Shown one piece after another: positions 35,300-50,758 of a stretch of DNA of 64,000 nt. A model generated the notes under the pieces. The model saw only the letters and a list, made by a program, of their open reading frames with translations. It was not told the origin of the DNA and ran no database searches. Source of the stretch: Vesta saturnalis (lineage: Eukaryota; Arthropoda; Insecta; Coleoptera; Lampyridae); the NCBI GenBank assembly GCA_036346205.1, contig JARFJB010000534.1:3875001-3939000 (forward strand). The letters run 5' to 3'. Every line of letters begins with the position of its first letter. Position 1 is the first letter of the stretch. A program made the position numbers and the translations under genes.

Positions 35300-36235
35300 T
35301 TCGCAATTGTAGCGAAAAAATAGAATTAACCCAAGAACATTTTGGCATAATCATTTATTGCGACTTCAAGAAAGGTTTAAGTGCGTACGACTGAGAAGAA
35401 AGTTTGAAATTAACATTTGGCGATAAGCCCCCTTCCTTGGCTACTGTGAAGAAGATTATGGAAGCAGATAACAGGACTAGTTGCGCGGTAATACAGGCTC
35501 AACTGGGGATTGAATTCTTATCCGGAGTGAAAGCAATAGTACACGGTCCGAAAGAAGTCGTGAGTTGTTTTGTACCCCATCATCGCTAACACATTTTCAC
35601 AAAGCTGAACGAATACGAATTTGCCACGAAACTCTAACATTGCTTAAGAATGGTAGACACCAAATTTTTCCGAAAATCTTACATATCATTTTTCGACATG
35701 TCAACTCGACAAAAGAGCCGCGTATGGATCCATGAAGACAAGGCCACACCAACAATAATCAGAAAGCAACGGTCAATGAAGAAAATAATATACGCTGTGT
35801 TCTTTAGAAGTACCGGTCTAGTTAGCGCTATTAAGCTAGAATATCTGAAGACTGTCACAGCTAAATGGTACGTCGAACGCTATTTGATCGAAGTGTTTAA
35901 TAAACCGTCAAAGAAGGGAATTATGCTATATCACGATAATGCTTCTTCCCACACTGCAGAGCTAACTCGGTTGTATTTGATTACAAACAAAATTAATGTA
36001 ATCGAACACTCTCACTAGTCACCGGATCTAACACTGTGCGACTTTTGTCTGTTTTTGGCCTAAAAAAGAACTTACGAGGAAGAAGGTTTTTTTTCAGAGG
36101 AAGAGATCGATGCTGCTGTTCAGTGTTATTGTAACAGTATTCCTTAAGCTGCTTGGCTTGGAGCATTTAAGCGCTGAATGGAAAAAATGGCTAAGTGCAT
36201 TATAGCAGAAGAAAACTACTTTGGACATATCTAAA
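35300..36235 (+). pseudogene. mariner (DD34D) transposase relic
   Basis: Plus-strand pieces include CDFKKGLSAYD in the N-terminal HTH region. The catalytic core follows (35650-36018) with SRVWIHEDKATP, SMKKIIYAVFF, YHDNASSHTAEL (second Asp) and SPDLTLCDF (third Asp). There are 34 residues between the second and third Asp, the DD34D spacing of true mariner. A C-terminal EEIDAAVQCY block ends near 36150. The first-Asp region and the N-terminus carry frameshifts, and an in-frame stop sits just before SPDL. Termini were not identified. Confidence 0.85.
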
Positions 36236-36419
36236 ATAAATTTTTGAAAACATTACACTGGCTCTTTTATTCTCAGTAATAATTACTTGTCCCTCGTATT
36301 ATTATATCAATGACAAGTTATGTGCACTGTAAGGTGCCGTTGTATATTGAAGTAGTAAATTGTGAGGATAGGAGAATTCAGGTGTGTGAAGATAGTCGCG
36401 TCTTATTAATAATGTGATT

Positions 36420-36570
36420 TAAACTTCTGAATAATTACGCGCTGATTATGCCACATTTTCCGCCGCTAAAATAAAATTTTGTGCCCTTATAGGAAAGAAC
36501 TTGTTGTAAACTTACATTGACATTGCTAACCTCACAGCCGTGAAGCGTCATTTTTACATACTGCAAGATC
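36420..36570 (+). repeat. Isolated monomer of the ~140-bp satellite
   Basis: CCGCTAAAATAAAATTTTGT, then CCTTATAGGAAAGAAC, TTACATTGACAT and CTCACAGCCGTGAA match in order the monomers of the array at 40580-42260, here as a single plus-oriented unit. Confidence 0.65.
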
Positions 36571-36664
36571 ATCTTAAACAAGTTAACCAAATCATCCACA
36601 CGAAGCAAGGACATTCTTACTAGAAAATTGTAACACCTACATAATAAAATTGATAGAAGAAATA

Positions 36665-36828
36665 CCAGAGCACTTTACAATAAGTGTTAGAACACACCGC
36701 CATTTTGTTGCAGACACAGTTGAATTCGTTCCGTAAATGAACGTTGAAAAATAATTAGCTTGTCATAGGTCACTTGGGGAAAAGCATCACGAATCCTCTT
36801 TTGATATCTTCACTGGTAGTTGGAGGAG
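36665..36828 (-). pseudogene. C-terminal fragment of a DDE (Tc1/mariner-superfamily) transposase
   Basis: The minus strand reads EDIKRGFVMLF with a frame change into RIRDAFPQVTYDKL, then QRSFTERIQLCLQQNGGVF and a stop followed by HLL. This matches the C-terminal tail common in Tc1/mariner-superfamily insect transposases. It is cut at 36828 by the poly(T) of the LINE A copy, and no matching N-terminal part continues directly on the other side. Confidence 0.55.
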
Positions 36829-38270
36829 TTTTTTTTTTATAATTGTGGAACTGAACAGGATAAAGTATTCAGATACACTTAGGTTCACGGATAGAGGGAT
36901 ATTGAATTGCCTAGAGATACCTATGAATAGCTACCCTAAATTTTTCCATATCATAAGCGAGAGGAAAACAGCAACTAGGGAAACCAGAATATAGAAGCCG
37001 TGTAGAAGAACGTGGATTGCGCCCATTTGGTACGACAAGTTGAGATTTGACTGATGATGTGAATGAGCTAACCGAGTATTTCTAGCAAAGGTAGCATGAG
37101 ATTGTATCAACCAATGTAATTCAGCAGCGCAGTAGCCATTGTGATACGAATAATACAAAGAAAGAACTGAAACGATTCTTCTATTATCAATGGACTGTAT
37201 GTCAGAAGTTAAGGACGGGTCATGTATAAGGCTAATCGCTCTCTTCTGAATACGATCAACGATATCGAGAGCGTATTGGGGAGCACCAACCCAGCGGTGA
37301 GAATTATATTCTAGATGAGGTCGAATTAGCGCCTTATACAGCAGAAAGAGTTGTCGGGAGTACTGGTTCGATCTGCACAAAAAGCCTATTTTATAAGCAG
37401 CCATCACTTCCATTTTGTCTAAAATCATGGAAAAAGCCATCAATCAGCAACTGCTCACGTCCCTTGAAACTACCAAACTCCTTAGTGACCACCAATATGG
37501 GTTTAGGCAAAGTCGTTTAACAGGCGATCTTCTTTCATATGTGAATCAAATTTGGAACAATACAGTAGAGCAGTCCGGTGAAACAGTTGTAGTAGCTTTA
37601 GATATCTGAAAGGCATTTGACCAAGTTTGGCATAAGTGTTTACTAGCCAAACTCACCTCGTTTGGGTTAAATGATACGCTCATCAACTGGGTTTCTACTT
37701 CCCTTGATAAAAGACGAATACGTGTCGTAATTGATGGCTTTTTTTCAAAGGAAGTTAGCATTAACGCGGGGGTACCACAGGGATCCATTATAGCGTCTAT
37801 ACTTTTCTGCTGTACATAAATAACCTTATTTCATCAACAACTAACCCCATCCATTGCTTTGCTGACGATAGCACTCTTCACTGTAGTTCATCTCAGTCTA
37901 CTCATAGTGATAATCCACCTTCTATGCCAAATCAAGAAATTAAATGGCAAATTCAATCAACAAAGACATTCAACGTATTCTCAAATGGGGAAGCAATAAT
38001 CTAGTTAAATTTAATGCTAACAAAACTTAGTGTTGCCTTATGTCCGTCAAAAAAGATCGATCATTTCCTGTTGTAAGTATAAATAGCTCAGTTCTTAAGT
38101 TTTCAGACTCTATTACTCTGTTGGGTATGACTGTATCTTCAAATCTCTCATGGGTTGACCATCTTCTGTCAGCTACCAAAACAGCTGCTCGTAAAATAGG
38201 CTTCTTGTATAGATCTAAGCAGTACTTTACCTCTCGACAACTCCTTCTGCTGTATAAGGCCCAAATTCGG
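36829..38270. mobile_element. 5'-truncated LINE A copy with twin-priming inversion
   Basis: The 3' half (36829-37404) is on the minus strand. It starts at a poly(T) of 10 (36829-36838) and covers the C-terminal RT region back to a KIGFL motif. At about 37404 orientation flips. The plus strand then carries the RT from TSILSKIMEK (37405), through YGFRQSR, AFDQVWH and GVPQGS, to KIGFLYRS and LLYKAQI at 38270. Both halves contain about 87 bp around KIGFL-YKAQI. The outer end of the inverted piece matches the inner start of the 3' piece, as expected when two primers start on one LINE RNA. In-frame stops and indels mark it as dead. Confidence 0.85.
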
Positions 38271-40150
38271 AATTGTATCCCTTGTTTCCACGCCTCCCCT
38301 GATCCAAACTGTTCCTACCGTATGTTTTCGTCCATGATTTTTATCAACCGTTTATCCAAGATCCGTAGCGATATTTTTGCCGTCTAACCTATTAGACTTA
38401 TAGTCCTGTGTTGCTTACACTTCTTAGTACCCTTATTTTTTCCTAACGGAATCATAACAGCTTTAACAAAATCCTCTGGGCATTGCCCACTCTCATATAA
38501 CTTATTACACAGTTGCTTTAATTCCTTCAAACCTTTTTCTTCACTTAAACATTGAATCAGTTCGACTGGTGTTCCGTCGCCTGCCGAAACTGTACCATTC
38601 TGCATGTCCTTTAAAGCTAATTTTTTCTATATCCCATCCTCCTGAACTGTCTCTTTTTCTAAAATTAAATCACGGGGTTTCTCACTAACCTTATAAACGT
38701 ACTCTATATATTCTTTCCACCTTGTAAGCACGTTATTCAGTTCTGTCAATGTTCTACCATCTTTACTTTCTATGTTTCTTTGTTTCCCTTGCTTTTTACT
38801 TCCATCCCATGTCAAACATTTTACTTCGTTAAAGCACTTAGAATTTCTTTCTTTAACATATTGTTTAACGTGCTTTACAATTTCTTACCTTCCTCTGTGT
38901 TTTGTCTATTGTGTATTCTTCTTTCGTTCATCAATTCTACCATTTCCTATGTTATCCGAGGTTTTTTCGCTATTTCCTATCTCTTATAACCTATATTGCT
39001 TTCCGCCACGTTTTGTATTGCAACCTTAAACCTAATCCAACATTCTTCAGAGCTATTATTGTTGTTAACTTAAATTATTTCAAATTCCTTTTCCATATCT
39101 TCCCCTAATTGGTGCTTGTCCATTCATTTAAGTTCTATTTTCTCCGCTGGTTACGTTTTTTCAGTCTTATACCTATTTCTGTCAAAAGAACATGGTCACT
39201 GTTCATGTCTGCCCCCGGAAGACCATCTGATTCGCTTACACCATTTCTAAATTTTCCTTCTATTAAGATAAACTCTATTTGCCTTCTGCACCTGTGACCT
39301 GCTAATCTTTATGTATACAGCCTTCTCTTGTGATTTTTGAACCAAGTGTTTATAATAATTATTTTCGTTTCTCCACAAGATTCTATTAAACGTTCTCCTC
39401 TCTTGTTCCTGCTTCCAATCCCATAATCACCTATAATGCCCTCCGCCCTTCCTTCACTCGCGTTACAATCTCCCATAACTATTTTACAGCATCCCTTGCC
39501 TTCATCTTCCAATAGTGATGTTACACCTCCTCTTCTTCTTTATGATAATAGTCAGCTGTCGGCATGTAAACCTGAATTATAAACAGCCTTTTTGGTGCTG
39601 CAGTCTCTCTTGCAAATCAGTCTTCCAATCCTGTTTCTTACTTTTTTACGTGCTAAGAATCACACTCCGTACCTTCCTCTAGCTTCTCCACTATAATGGA
39701 GGGTAACATTTCCTGTATCTTCTTCCCCCCTTCTAATCTTGCCTCACTTATCTCTATTATGTCCATTCTGTTCATTTCCATTTCTTTTCTAAGGTTTTCT
39801 AATTTTTCGGCGCCTAACAATGTTCTAACGTTCCAAGTGCCCATTCTTAACTTTTTAATTTGTCCTTTGAATTCCTCGGATACTGCCTCCCCAGGAAATC
39901 GTAATGGGAAGCTATTACTCTGGATTGCTTTATATACGAAGAACTCATAATTGCTGTACTTTTCTCCTTCTTCACCTTTTTCTTGGATGCTCTTTGAGCC
40001 TTTAATATGGTGGTATTCCATTGCCTTCCCCATCATATGCTTTTGGTCCCTCTGACTTTTGGAGTGATTTCTCCCTCAAGGACAATAGGGTACCCTGCCC
40101 TTTACCTGCACATCCGTCCGCCTGGGAAGCCGTTGTCACTTAGTAGAGGG
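38271..40150 (-). mobile_element. Decayed LINE B (endonuclease and start of RT)
   Basis: On the minus strand the endonuclease N-terminus (about 40036-39653) reads MGTWNVRTLLGAEKLENLRK and MDIIEISEARLEGG. VMGDCNASEG lies near 39470. The RT start (38605-38384) has DGTPVELIQCL, YESGQCPEDFVKAVMIPL and RTISLI. A weak continuation with a TRDTI-like block reaches 38271, where the LINE A copy begins. Frames are broken by many indels. The element appears to have lost its RT core to, or next to, the LINE A insertion. Confidence 0.75.
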
Positions 40151-40360
40151 TGACTTCTTATTCCGGAAGTCCCTCGGTATGTGATTAGAAAAATCTAAAT
40201 TTAAATAACATAATTGTATATGCTATTTAGAAGCTATACATTCTTGGTTTCCATTATTTGAAATCCATTTACTTTTCTTACAAGCTTGATTTTTAAATAT
40301 TAAATTAAAATTTTATTTTTAAATTTTCACTTTCTGTCTACAATTTAAAAAATTTTCTTC

Positions 40361-40362
<2 letters not shown>

Positions 40363-40403
<41 letters not shown>

Positions 40404-40528
40404 CACACACACACACACGCACCACACGCACACGCACACGCACACGCACACGCACACGCACACGACACGCACACGCACAGCACACGCACGCACGACGCGC
40501 ACGCGCACGCACACGCACACGCACACGC

Positions 40529-40572
<44 letters not shown>

Positions 40573-40575
40573 ACG
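40363..40575. repeat. Compound microsatellite (TA)n-(CA)n-(CACGCA)n
   Basis: Pure (TA) until about 40393, then (AC) and mixed ACGCAC hexamers. The hexamer is the complement of the GTGTGC unit of the 3.5-5.9 kb array. Confidence 0.9.
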
Positions 40576-40579
40576 CCGC

Positions 40580-42260
40580 TAAAATTTTGTGCTTTTGTAA
40601 CAAAGAAGTTGTAAAAGTATACTGAAACGGCTAACTTCACTGACATGAACTTCTGCATAAATCAATTTTTTCTTATGCAGTAACTAGGTGTAAATTAGGA
40701 GCCGCTTTGCGTAACTAAAATAAATCTTGCGCCTCTACAGGAAAAAAGCTATTCCAAAAATTACATTGACCAAACTAAATTCATAACGTTATGAATAAAT
40801 TAATCTTTTTTTGCGTGATAACTAGTAACCCATAATGTGCTGTTTGCGCCCTTAGTGTAAAATGTTGCACTCTTGTAGGAAAGGATTTATCGTATAATTA
40901 CATTGTTACGGATAACTTTACCGGTGTGAATTTCCGCATTGATTAATTTTTTATTATGCAGTAATTAGACGCCATTTACGGCCGTTAAAATAAAATGTTT
41001 CTGCATTTATAGGAAATAAGTTGTTGTAGAATCAAATCGACACGGCCGTTTTGCGCCGATAGCTAAACTTTAGCGCCTCCGTGTGAAAACAGTTATTTCA
41101 AAATTACATCGACACGGATAACTTCACAGCCGTGAACTTCCGTATAAATCGATTTTCTAGTTAGGTGACAATCATGCTCCGTTTTCAGCTGCTTAAATGA
41201 AATTTTGCTTTCCAACTTGTTTCCTGCAAGGGTTCAAAACAACCTTATCGGCGCAAAATGCCGCATAATGAGTGCCTAATTATCGCACAAGAAAATGTCA
41301 TAAAACCATGAAGTCAGCATTGTCGATTTAATCTTTGCAACCATTTTTTTTAATTACTAGATAAAAGGAATTTATTTATGCAAAAGGTAACGACTGTGTG
41401 AAGTTGGCCGGCCCTATCGATGTGATTTTACAGTAACTAGTTTTCTATTGGGGCGGGAAATTTTATTTTAACTGCACAAACAGCGTATAGTGAGTGCCCT
41501 AATTACTGCATTAAAAAACAATTTGTTCAGATGTTCGTGGTTGCGAAGTTGGCTGTGTTGATATAATTTTTACAATAACTTTTTTCTAACAGGGGCACAA
41601 ATTTAACATTCGTGGCGCATAATGGGTGCTGAATTATCGTGTAATAAAACATTAGCTTATCCATAGGGCTATGAAGTTAACCTTCTCGACCTACTTTTGG
41701 AATAACTTATCTGCTATAGGGGCACACAATTTTATTTTAGCAAAGCAAAGCGACGAATATTTGACGTTTAATTACAACTTAAGAAAAAATTGGTTTATGT
41801 AACACCTGTAGTGAAGTGTAATTTTACAATATCTTTCCAATAAGAGTGTGAACTTTTATTTTAACGGCACAAAAAAAGGAATCTAATTGACGCTTGTAAT
41901 TTTACAATAACTTCTTCCTTACAAGGAAGCAAAATTTTATTGCAACGGGACAAAATGACGCATAATTGGCGTCTAATAATTGCATAAGAAACAATTAATA
42001 CGCATGTGAGGAAGTGTACGGCTGTGTAGTTAGGCGTGTCGTACGATAAAATGTGCCCTGTAGGGGGCAAAATTTAACCTTAACGGCTTAAAACAGCGCG
42101 TAATAGGTACATAATTATCGCGCAAAAAAGATTAGTTTATTCCTGTTGATATAATTTTTGCAATAACTTATTTCATATTGTGGCGTAACAATTTATTTTA
42201 TCGGCGCAAACCAGCACATAATTGGTGGCTGTATAACTCTCGTAATATTTAACATAGCTC
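40580..42260. repeat. Head-to-head ~140-bp satellite block
   Basis: From 40580 to about 41150 the consensus CGCCGTTAAAATAAAATTTT, then (C)CTATAGGAAA, AATTACATTGACACGG, AACTTC.C.GCCGTGAA, CGCATAAATC and ATTATGCAGTAATTA repeats roughly every 137-140 bp in plus orientation (matching points near 40590, 40730, 40867 and 41003). From about 41200 to 42260 the same blocks occur as inverse complements, for example near 41445, 41587, 41700, 41845, 41925, 42065 and 42180, some as partial units. Monomers are diverged and non-coding. Confidence 0.75.
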
Positions 42261-46660
<4,400 letters not shown>

Positions 46661-47892
46661 ACGAGATTTATTATACACAGTATGTTTAGGCTTGGGGTTT
46701 ACCTTATTATTCTTAATTCTGGGGTAGCTTTAAGATGTGTGCATTAAGTTGTTTAACTGGAGTACAGCAGTGTTTTATAGCAGTTGTTTCCTTCGACTAT
46801 TCTCTTTCAGGTGTACTTTCTGTACTGAAGTTTTTCTTCACTTTGTGTTATGGTCCTTTACTTGATTTGAGGGCTATGCAAGACCAAAACAAGTGGTGTC
46901 CTTTTAATTTTAATTGTGTTTTTCTAAGCTAATCACACTCCCACGCATCCTAGAGTTACCGGCTCTCGTAAAATACACGTCACAACTCCTAGTTTGGACA
47001 TCGATACCTTTGTGACCGTGGAAGATTTCCAATATCATCAACTGAGGTTTCTCCGGCACACAATTTCACCTCAATGAAGTGCAAGGTGCAATATTGTGAA
47101 TAGTCAAAATGATGGGCCTGATCTGGTTATGTCGGGACAAGTGCTACCAGTTGTCTTATCTCTTTGTTGGGGATAAGAATATAGAATAATGTAGATAAGA
47201 GATCAACAGCTGTTGCAAAAATCTCGGATCATTTTTCAACACCATCTAGTTGTTTATGTGGGAACACTTTTTGAAACTTTATAAAACTAACAGTCATCGA
47301 CCCCTTGATGCTATACACAACTCTGGACTTACGCTCCTAAATATTCACTGAGACGCAAAACGAAAAACCGTTTAGAAAGCAATGTGATAGACTTATCATC
47401 TAACGCAACTAAGTCCTCTTAGAGCTATGCACATCAGAGATACTTCACAAAAACGTGCAGTTTACAGCTGAAAACGCCTCTTCGAAGACTCCTTCTTTTA
47501 TGGAAGTGGCTATCGATGCACATCTTTCCCCAACACCACTAGTCACAAAAACTCAAATCCAACTTTCATAAATATTTTCGACACGCGAACACCACTAGTC
47601 ATTGAGTTATCTTTTATGTGCCAGTACGAGGGGAAATTCAAGTAAATGTCTAAGAAAGTCCATTGTAATAAAAAATTGTGCGCAAGAAATTCAATGATCG
47701 GGAAACAAAAACAAACTAATAATTATGTATAGTAGAAGGTAAATGTATGTAATTTTGCAATAAAAAGATATTATTGCTACTCTTCCCACATTAAAATCAT
47801 CCTTTTTGTTAATTTCCAATTAATTAAAGCATGCAAAATTAATTTTCCATTAAATTAGTTAACTACAGGATAAAAGCAATTTAATGTAGTCG
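46661..47892. other. Intergenic, upstream of the LRR gene
   Basis: No gene recognised. The short plus frame 46735-46932 has a hydrophobic stretch but no supported start or partner exon. Confidence 0.4.
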
Positions 47893-47900
47893 TATAAATA
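47893..47900 (+). promoter_or_regulatory. TATA box of the LRR gene
   Basis: TATAAATA 48 nt upstream of the start codon at 47948, placing a likely transcription start near 47922-47930. It is identical to the TATA box of the defensin-like gene. Confidence 0.6.
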
Positions 47901-47947
47901 AATAAGTCATTTACTAATTAGATGCATAACTCACAAATACAATTAAC

Positions 47948-49810
47948 ATGATATGCTTTACTGCAATAATTTGTATACATTTAGCCACACACGTATCGAG
48001 TACTGAAGACATTTGTGAAATTAATGCATGCGATGCATTTGAAGCGATGCAAAAGAAAGTTGACTCACAAATAAATGAATTAAACAACAGCGAATACTAT
48101 TTTCATTACGATTTGGTTAAATTAGAAAGAAGGGTGCGCTCACTAGAGCAGCCTGGTAAGTAATTTTTCTTACTAAAACATTTAAACACACTAACTTCAG
48201 TATGGCAAATTTCCAACTCCGACGACCGTTGGCATAACTGTATACAAGGTTCCTGTAAATGTAAACCAGAGACAAGAAGTGTATCGTGTTGGAACAACCA
48301 AATGACAGCATTACCAATAGGTCAAGTAATTCCTCTAGATTTGCACACTTTGTAAGTGCACAGCAAAATATCACTAATTAACAGTGTTTTTCAGGGACCT
48401 AGGTGTAAATTCTCTCACAACGTTACACAAAGATTCTTTTAATAATTTACTTCAACTAACTGAGCTAGACTTGTTTAACAACAAAATTAATCATCTACCA
48501 GAAAAAATCTTCCACAGTCTCTGGGAATTGCACTATCTGTAAGTTAGCTTAACATCAATTTATTCTCTAATCTAGAAGGTTACAGAACACTGCACAAGAA
48601 TTTTCTGGAAGAATTGTCCGAAAATATTTTTAGTGATTTACGAAACTTAAAATTGCTTGATCTATCTTATAATAATATTCAAGAATTCCCTTCCCGTTTG
48701 TTTTCAGGTAATCCAAATTTGGTTGTAGTGTATTTATCAGGAAACAAGGTTAGGAAGTTACCAGGTGAATTGTTTAGTAATTTACAGCATCTTGAAGATC
48801 TAGATTTAAGTTCGAATAGTATTGAAGTAATACCTCAAACAATTTTTAATGGCCTGTTCCAGGTGAAACGTTTGAAACTGGCTGAAAATAAAATTGAAAC
48901 TCTGTTTTTGGGTCTGTCCAAAGCGCTACTCAAGATTTATTCATAAAATTGTATTTACAGAAACTTTTAAAGATTTAGCAGCATTAGAGCATTTAAATCT
49001 GAGACGAAATAATCTTGTAATAATCTCTCCTTTGCTTTTTACAAATTTACCTAATTTAGCAATTCTAGAATTATCGGCCAACAAAATTGTGAAGGTATGC
49101 CAAGTTTCTTTATCAGTCATTAATAACAATTAATTTGATTTAAGATAAATGAAAGCAGTTTCCAGCTGAAGAATTTAAAAGAGTTACACTTACAGCAAAA
49201 CTATTTGTACGAGCTACCAGAAAACCTATTTGTTAAAGCGCAGAGTTTGGAAAAACTTATACTGTTTTCTAACACATTAACTGAGCTTAAAGAAAATACT
49301 TTTCGTGGGTTAACTAATCTAACGTCATTAGTTCTAAATAATAACCTCCTCAAACGACTAGATCCCAAATTATTCTATCACGTTCCAAATTTGGAAAAAC
49401 TGTAAGTATACTGACTAAACTAAAATTATTAGCTTCACTTTTTAAGACGTTTGGACAGCAATAATCTTTTGTTTCTACCAAGTAAATCGTTAGATTATCT
49501 TCAAAAGTTAACGGCGATTAAGCTGACAAAAAATCCTTGGCATTGTGATTGTAACACACTCTACTTATCAGTGTAAGTTTTTCAGTATTACTGATGTATT
49601 TTGTGATTAATTAGTGATGGTAGATGGTTAAATGAAAACCTAAATAAATTATGGGATTCGCAACCAACCTGTAGAGGACCAGGTGAGTTGGGGGGTGGTG
49701 AAGTAAGGCATATGAATTTTGATAGTCTCTGCCATGGGCAATGGGCTAGCATGATAAATTTATCAGCAAGGGTTCCTGTACGTCAATCAACTCGTATACC
49801 TCAACCATAA
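47948..49810 (+). CDS. Secreted leucine-rich-repeat protein, 8 exons, 513 residues
   Basis: Exons: 47948-48155, 48201-48351, 48395-48538, 48586-48911, 48961-49094, 49145-49401, 49447-49572, 49615-49810. The introns are 42-50 nt; all are GT-AG and keep the frame. Residues 1-18 form a signal peptide, followed by a charged stretch likely to be helical. An LRRNT cap has cysteines at about 83, 88, 90 and 99. About 13 typical 24-residue LRRs follow (LxxLxLxxNxIxxL), then an LRRCT cap beginning NPWHCDC (Cys 440, 442, 468, 488). It ends soon after LCHGQWASM with no transmembrane segment or GPI signal, so it is probably extracellular. LRR proteins of this kind bind other proteins; the partner is unknown. 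The acceptor at 48585 was chosen over the earlier TCTAG because only it preserves the LRR frame. The donor at 48912 (GTCTGT) is weak but restores perfect LRR spacing. Confidence 0.85.
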
Positions 49811-50758
49811 CCTTTATTTTTAAAATACTCCAAAAGAATTCAATACGAGAGTATTTCTATTAGGGTGAAGTACCCTATTTTTATAATATATGTAGTTATG
49901 TTGTAAATAAAATGCTTCACACATGTTTTAAGTACTACCTTAATAAAAGTTCTGCATCAAATACGGATCAAGACCATTTTCATATATAAATATATCGGTA
50001 GAATGGGACCTAATCCATTTAGGTTAATGTCAATCGCTGTAAGTGAGAGTGAAAAAGGAAATGAATTTTGTATGAAACTGTAAGTGAAAGTGAAAGAGAA
50101 AGTCAATTTTGTATGAATCGAAGAACAAATGCAAAACAAGTTGGTGCGTGTGGTGATGGAGCATAAACAAAATTGATAGTATAGTTAGTTTTCAAAAATT
50201 CTAATACCGACCAAATTTCACCCAAATTATCCCAATTGTAGAGGACCAGGTGAGTTGCGTGGGATGAAGTAAGGAATATGAATTTTGATAGTCTTTGCCA
50301 TGGACAATGGGCTAGCATGATAAATTTGTCAGCAAGAGTTCCTGTACATCAATCAACTCGTACACCTCAACCATAACGTTTATTTTTAAATTACTCTAAA
50401 AGAGTTCAATATGAGAGTATGTTTATTAGGGTGAAGTAACCTATTTTTACAATATTGCAGTTAAGTTGTAAATAAAATGCTTAACACATGTTTTAACTAC
50501 AACCTTAAAAAAAGTTCTGCACCAAGTACATGTCAAGACCATTTTCATATATGAATATATCGGTAGAATGGGACCTGCCTATGTAGGTTAAAATGTCGAT
50601 ATCAGTAAGTGAGAGTGAAAGAGGAACTTAATTTTGTATGAAACTAAGAATAAATGCAAAACAAGTTGGTGTGTATGGTATTGAGCACACTCAAAATTGA
50701 TAATCTAGTTAGATCCAATAACGACTAAATTTCAACAAAATTAGCCCAATTGTTCGGC
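49671..50758 (+). repeat. Tandem duplication of the LRR gene's last-exon segment and 3' flank
   Basis: 49671-50237 and 50238-50758 are direct copies with a 567-bp period. Each begins GTAGAGGACCAGGTGAGTTG and contains the codons for the end of the LRRCT cap, the stop and the AATAAA region. The downstream copy lacks two bases after GAGTTG, so its reading frame hits a stop within ten codons. It is a dead partial exon. Confidence 0.85.
49906..49911 (+). promoter_or_regulatory. Poly(A) signal of the LRR gene
   Basis: AATAAA 96 nt after the stop codon at 49810. Confidence 0.55.

Noticed and set aside
40319..40658. Cys/Val/Ala-rich frames
   Set aside because: They are translations of the compound TA-CA-hexamer repeat.
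36420..42260. CRISPR-like array from the repeated ~140-bp units
   Set aside because: Monomers are diverged along their whole length without the short identical repeats and unique spacers of CRISPR, and the DNA is eukaryotic.
49681..49686. GTGAGT as a splice donor within the last LRR exon
   Set aside because: Reading through keeps the frame and supplies the fourth LRRCT cysteine and a stop; splicing here would lose them.
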